Origin: Brachyhypopomus gauderio
Taxonomy: Eukaryota; Chordata; Actinopteri; Gymnotiformes; Hypopomidae
NCBI RefSeq assembly: GCF_052324685.1
Contig: NC_135221.1
Span: 7,961,375 to 8,025,374 of the forward strand
Reading direction: 5' to 3'
DNA: 64,000 nt
Part shown: positions 63,503 to 64,000 of the stretch, piece after piece
Position numbering within the stretch: position 1 is the first letter of the stretch
Layout of the letters: each line of letters starts with the position of its first letter
Notes under the pieces: generated by a model
Database searches by the model: none
What the model saw: the letters and a program-made list of their open reading frames with translations, nothing else
What the model was told of the DNA's origin: nothing
Position numbers and translations under genes: made by a program

Positions 63503-64000
63503 CTAGACGTGAAATCACAAATACAGCGTGTGAAGCTTCACCTACACTATTTTAGACTGTTATATGCTTATAATGCTTCTAAAAACGAGGTAACATACAA
63601 ACAATGCACAGCATATCTCAAACAATAACAATCTGTACTGGGGCAGTAACATGATCCAGGATGTAGGGCAAGGAAGAGACATTTTCTCCCGAAGCTGCTG
63701 ACCTCTGTCTCTCCTGCCAACCCCTGTTGTCTCTGTCCTCCCTCTCTCCTCCCTCTATTCTCTCTTTCTTTCTATCTGCCATCTCTCTGTGTTTCTCCCT
63801 GTCTCACTCTCAGTGGTAGGCGGGCAGTGCTGGCTCTTCTATTGTCCACTGTGTGGGCCCCGGTGCCCTGCTGTGTGTGTGCGGGCCGTGGAGAGGGCGG
63901 TTTTATCACTCTACCTCTCACGGTCACACACCTGCACCAGCGGAGAATGACTCACACACAACAGTCGGTCCCGACACATCACTTCATGTATTAATATCAT
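63503..64000. other. Right edge, intron of the alpha2delta gene
   Basis: No further exon of the alpha2delta gene recognised. A pyrimidine-rich CTCT/TCTC run lies at 63710-63800. The preceding exon, which must end in phase 1, is presumably outside the window. Confidence 0.45.

Overview
This window looks like nuclear DNA of a ray-finned (teleost) fish. Every gene is a vertebrate gene split by GT-AG introns. Microsatellites, mostly (CA/TG)n, are frequent, and there are fish-type Tc1/mariner, hAT and LINE remnants. Seven genes fit in 64 kb, and their human counterparts are spread over several megabases, so this genome is compact. I built the gene models by hand: I matched translated blocks to families I know and required GT-AG (or justified GC-AG or AT-AC) junctions that keep the frame. 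No species call is possible from the sequence alone.

Layout. 1-8.4 kb: no gene seen, with a C-rich minisatellite and AT and TG microsatellites. 8.4-15.4 kb (+): znf277, 12 exons, with a dead Tc1-like transposon in intron 2 and a tandemly duplicated splice acceptor before exon 5. 16.1-22.7 kb (-): a divergent C-terminal-motor kinesin (kinesin-14 type), convergent with znf277 and carrying a hAT element with a perfect target duplication in its first intron. 25.1-27.8 kb (-): tmem168, 4 exons. 30.7-34.7 kb (-): bmt2/samtor, 5 exons. 36.8-38.3 kb: a LINE mosaic. 38.5-43.9 kb (-): ppp1r3a, 4 exons, with a MEF2/TATA-type element at its promoter. 45.5-55.8 kb (-): a divergent AHCYL2 (long-IRBIT) paralogue, 17 exons, with a single-exon claudin-23-like gene (+, 51.6-52.3 kb) nested in an intron. 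59.0-63.5 kb (-): the 3' part of a calcium-channel alpha2delta gene, closest to CACNA2D4, which runs off the right edge.

Context. From memory, ZNF277, TMEM168, BMT2, PPP1R3A and AHCYL2 all lie on human 7q31-q32, so most of the window is conserved vertebrate synteny. The alpha2delta-4-like gene (human 12p13) marks a break from it. Functions range over a mTORC1 SAM sensor (BMT2), a muscle glycogen-targeting PP1 subunit (PPP1R3A), a regulator related to the IP3-receptor/ion-transport protein IRBIT, and a calcium-channel subunit. I see no operon-like or single-pathway logic.

Most notable: the AHCYL2 paralogue appears to lack the PP1-docking motif and the phospho-serine cluster of IRBIT proteins. 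The kinesin has Cys in place of the switch I Arg and an unrecognised N-terminal region. A U12-type AT-AC intron lies in the alpha2delta gene. A (UG)40 tract sits four bases from a splice acceptor in the AHCYL2 paralogue. I found no clearly new multi-gene system.
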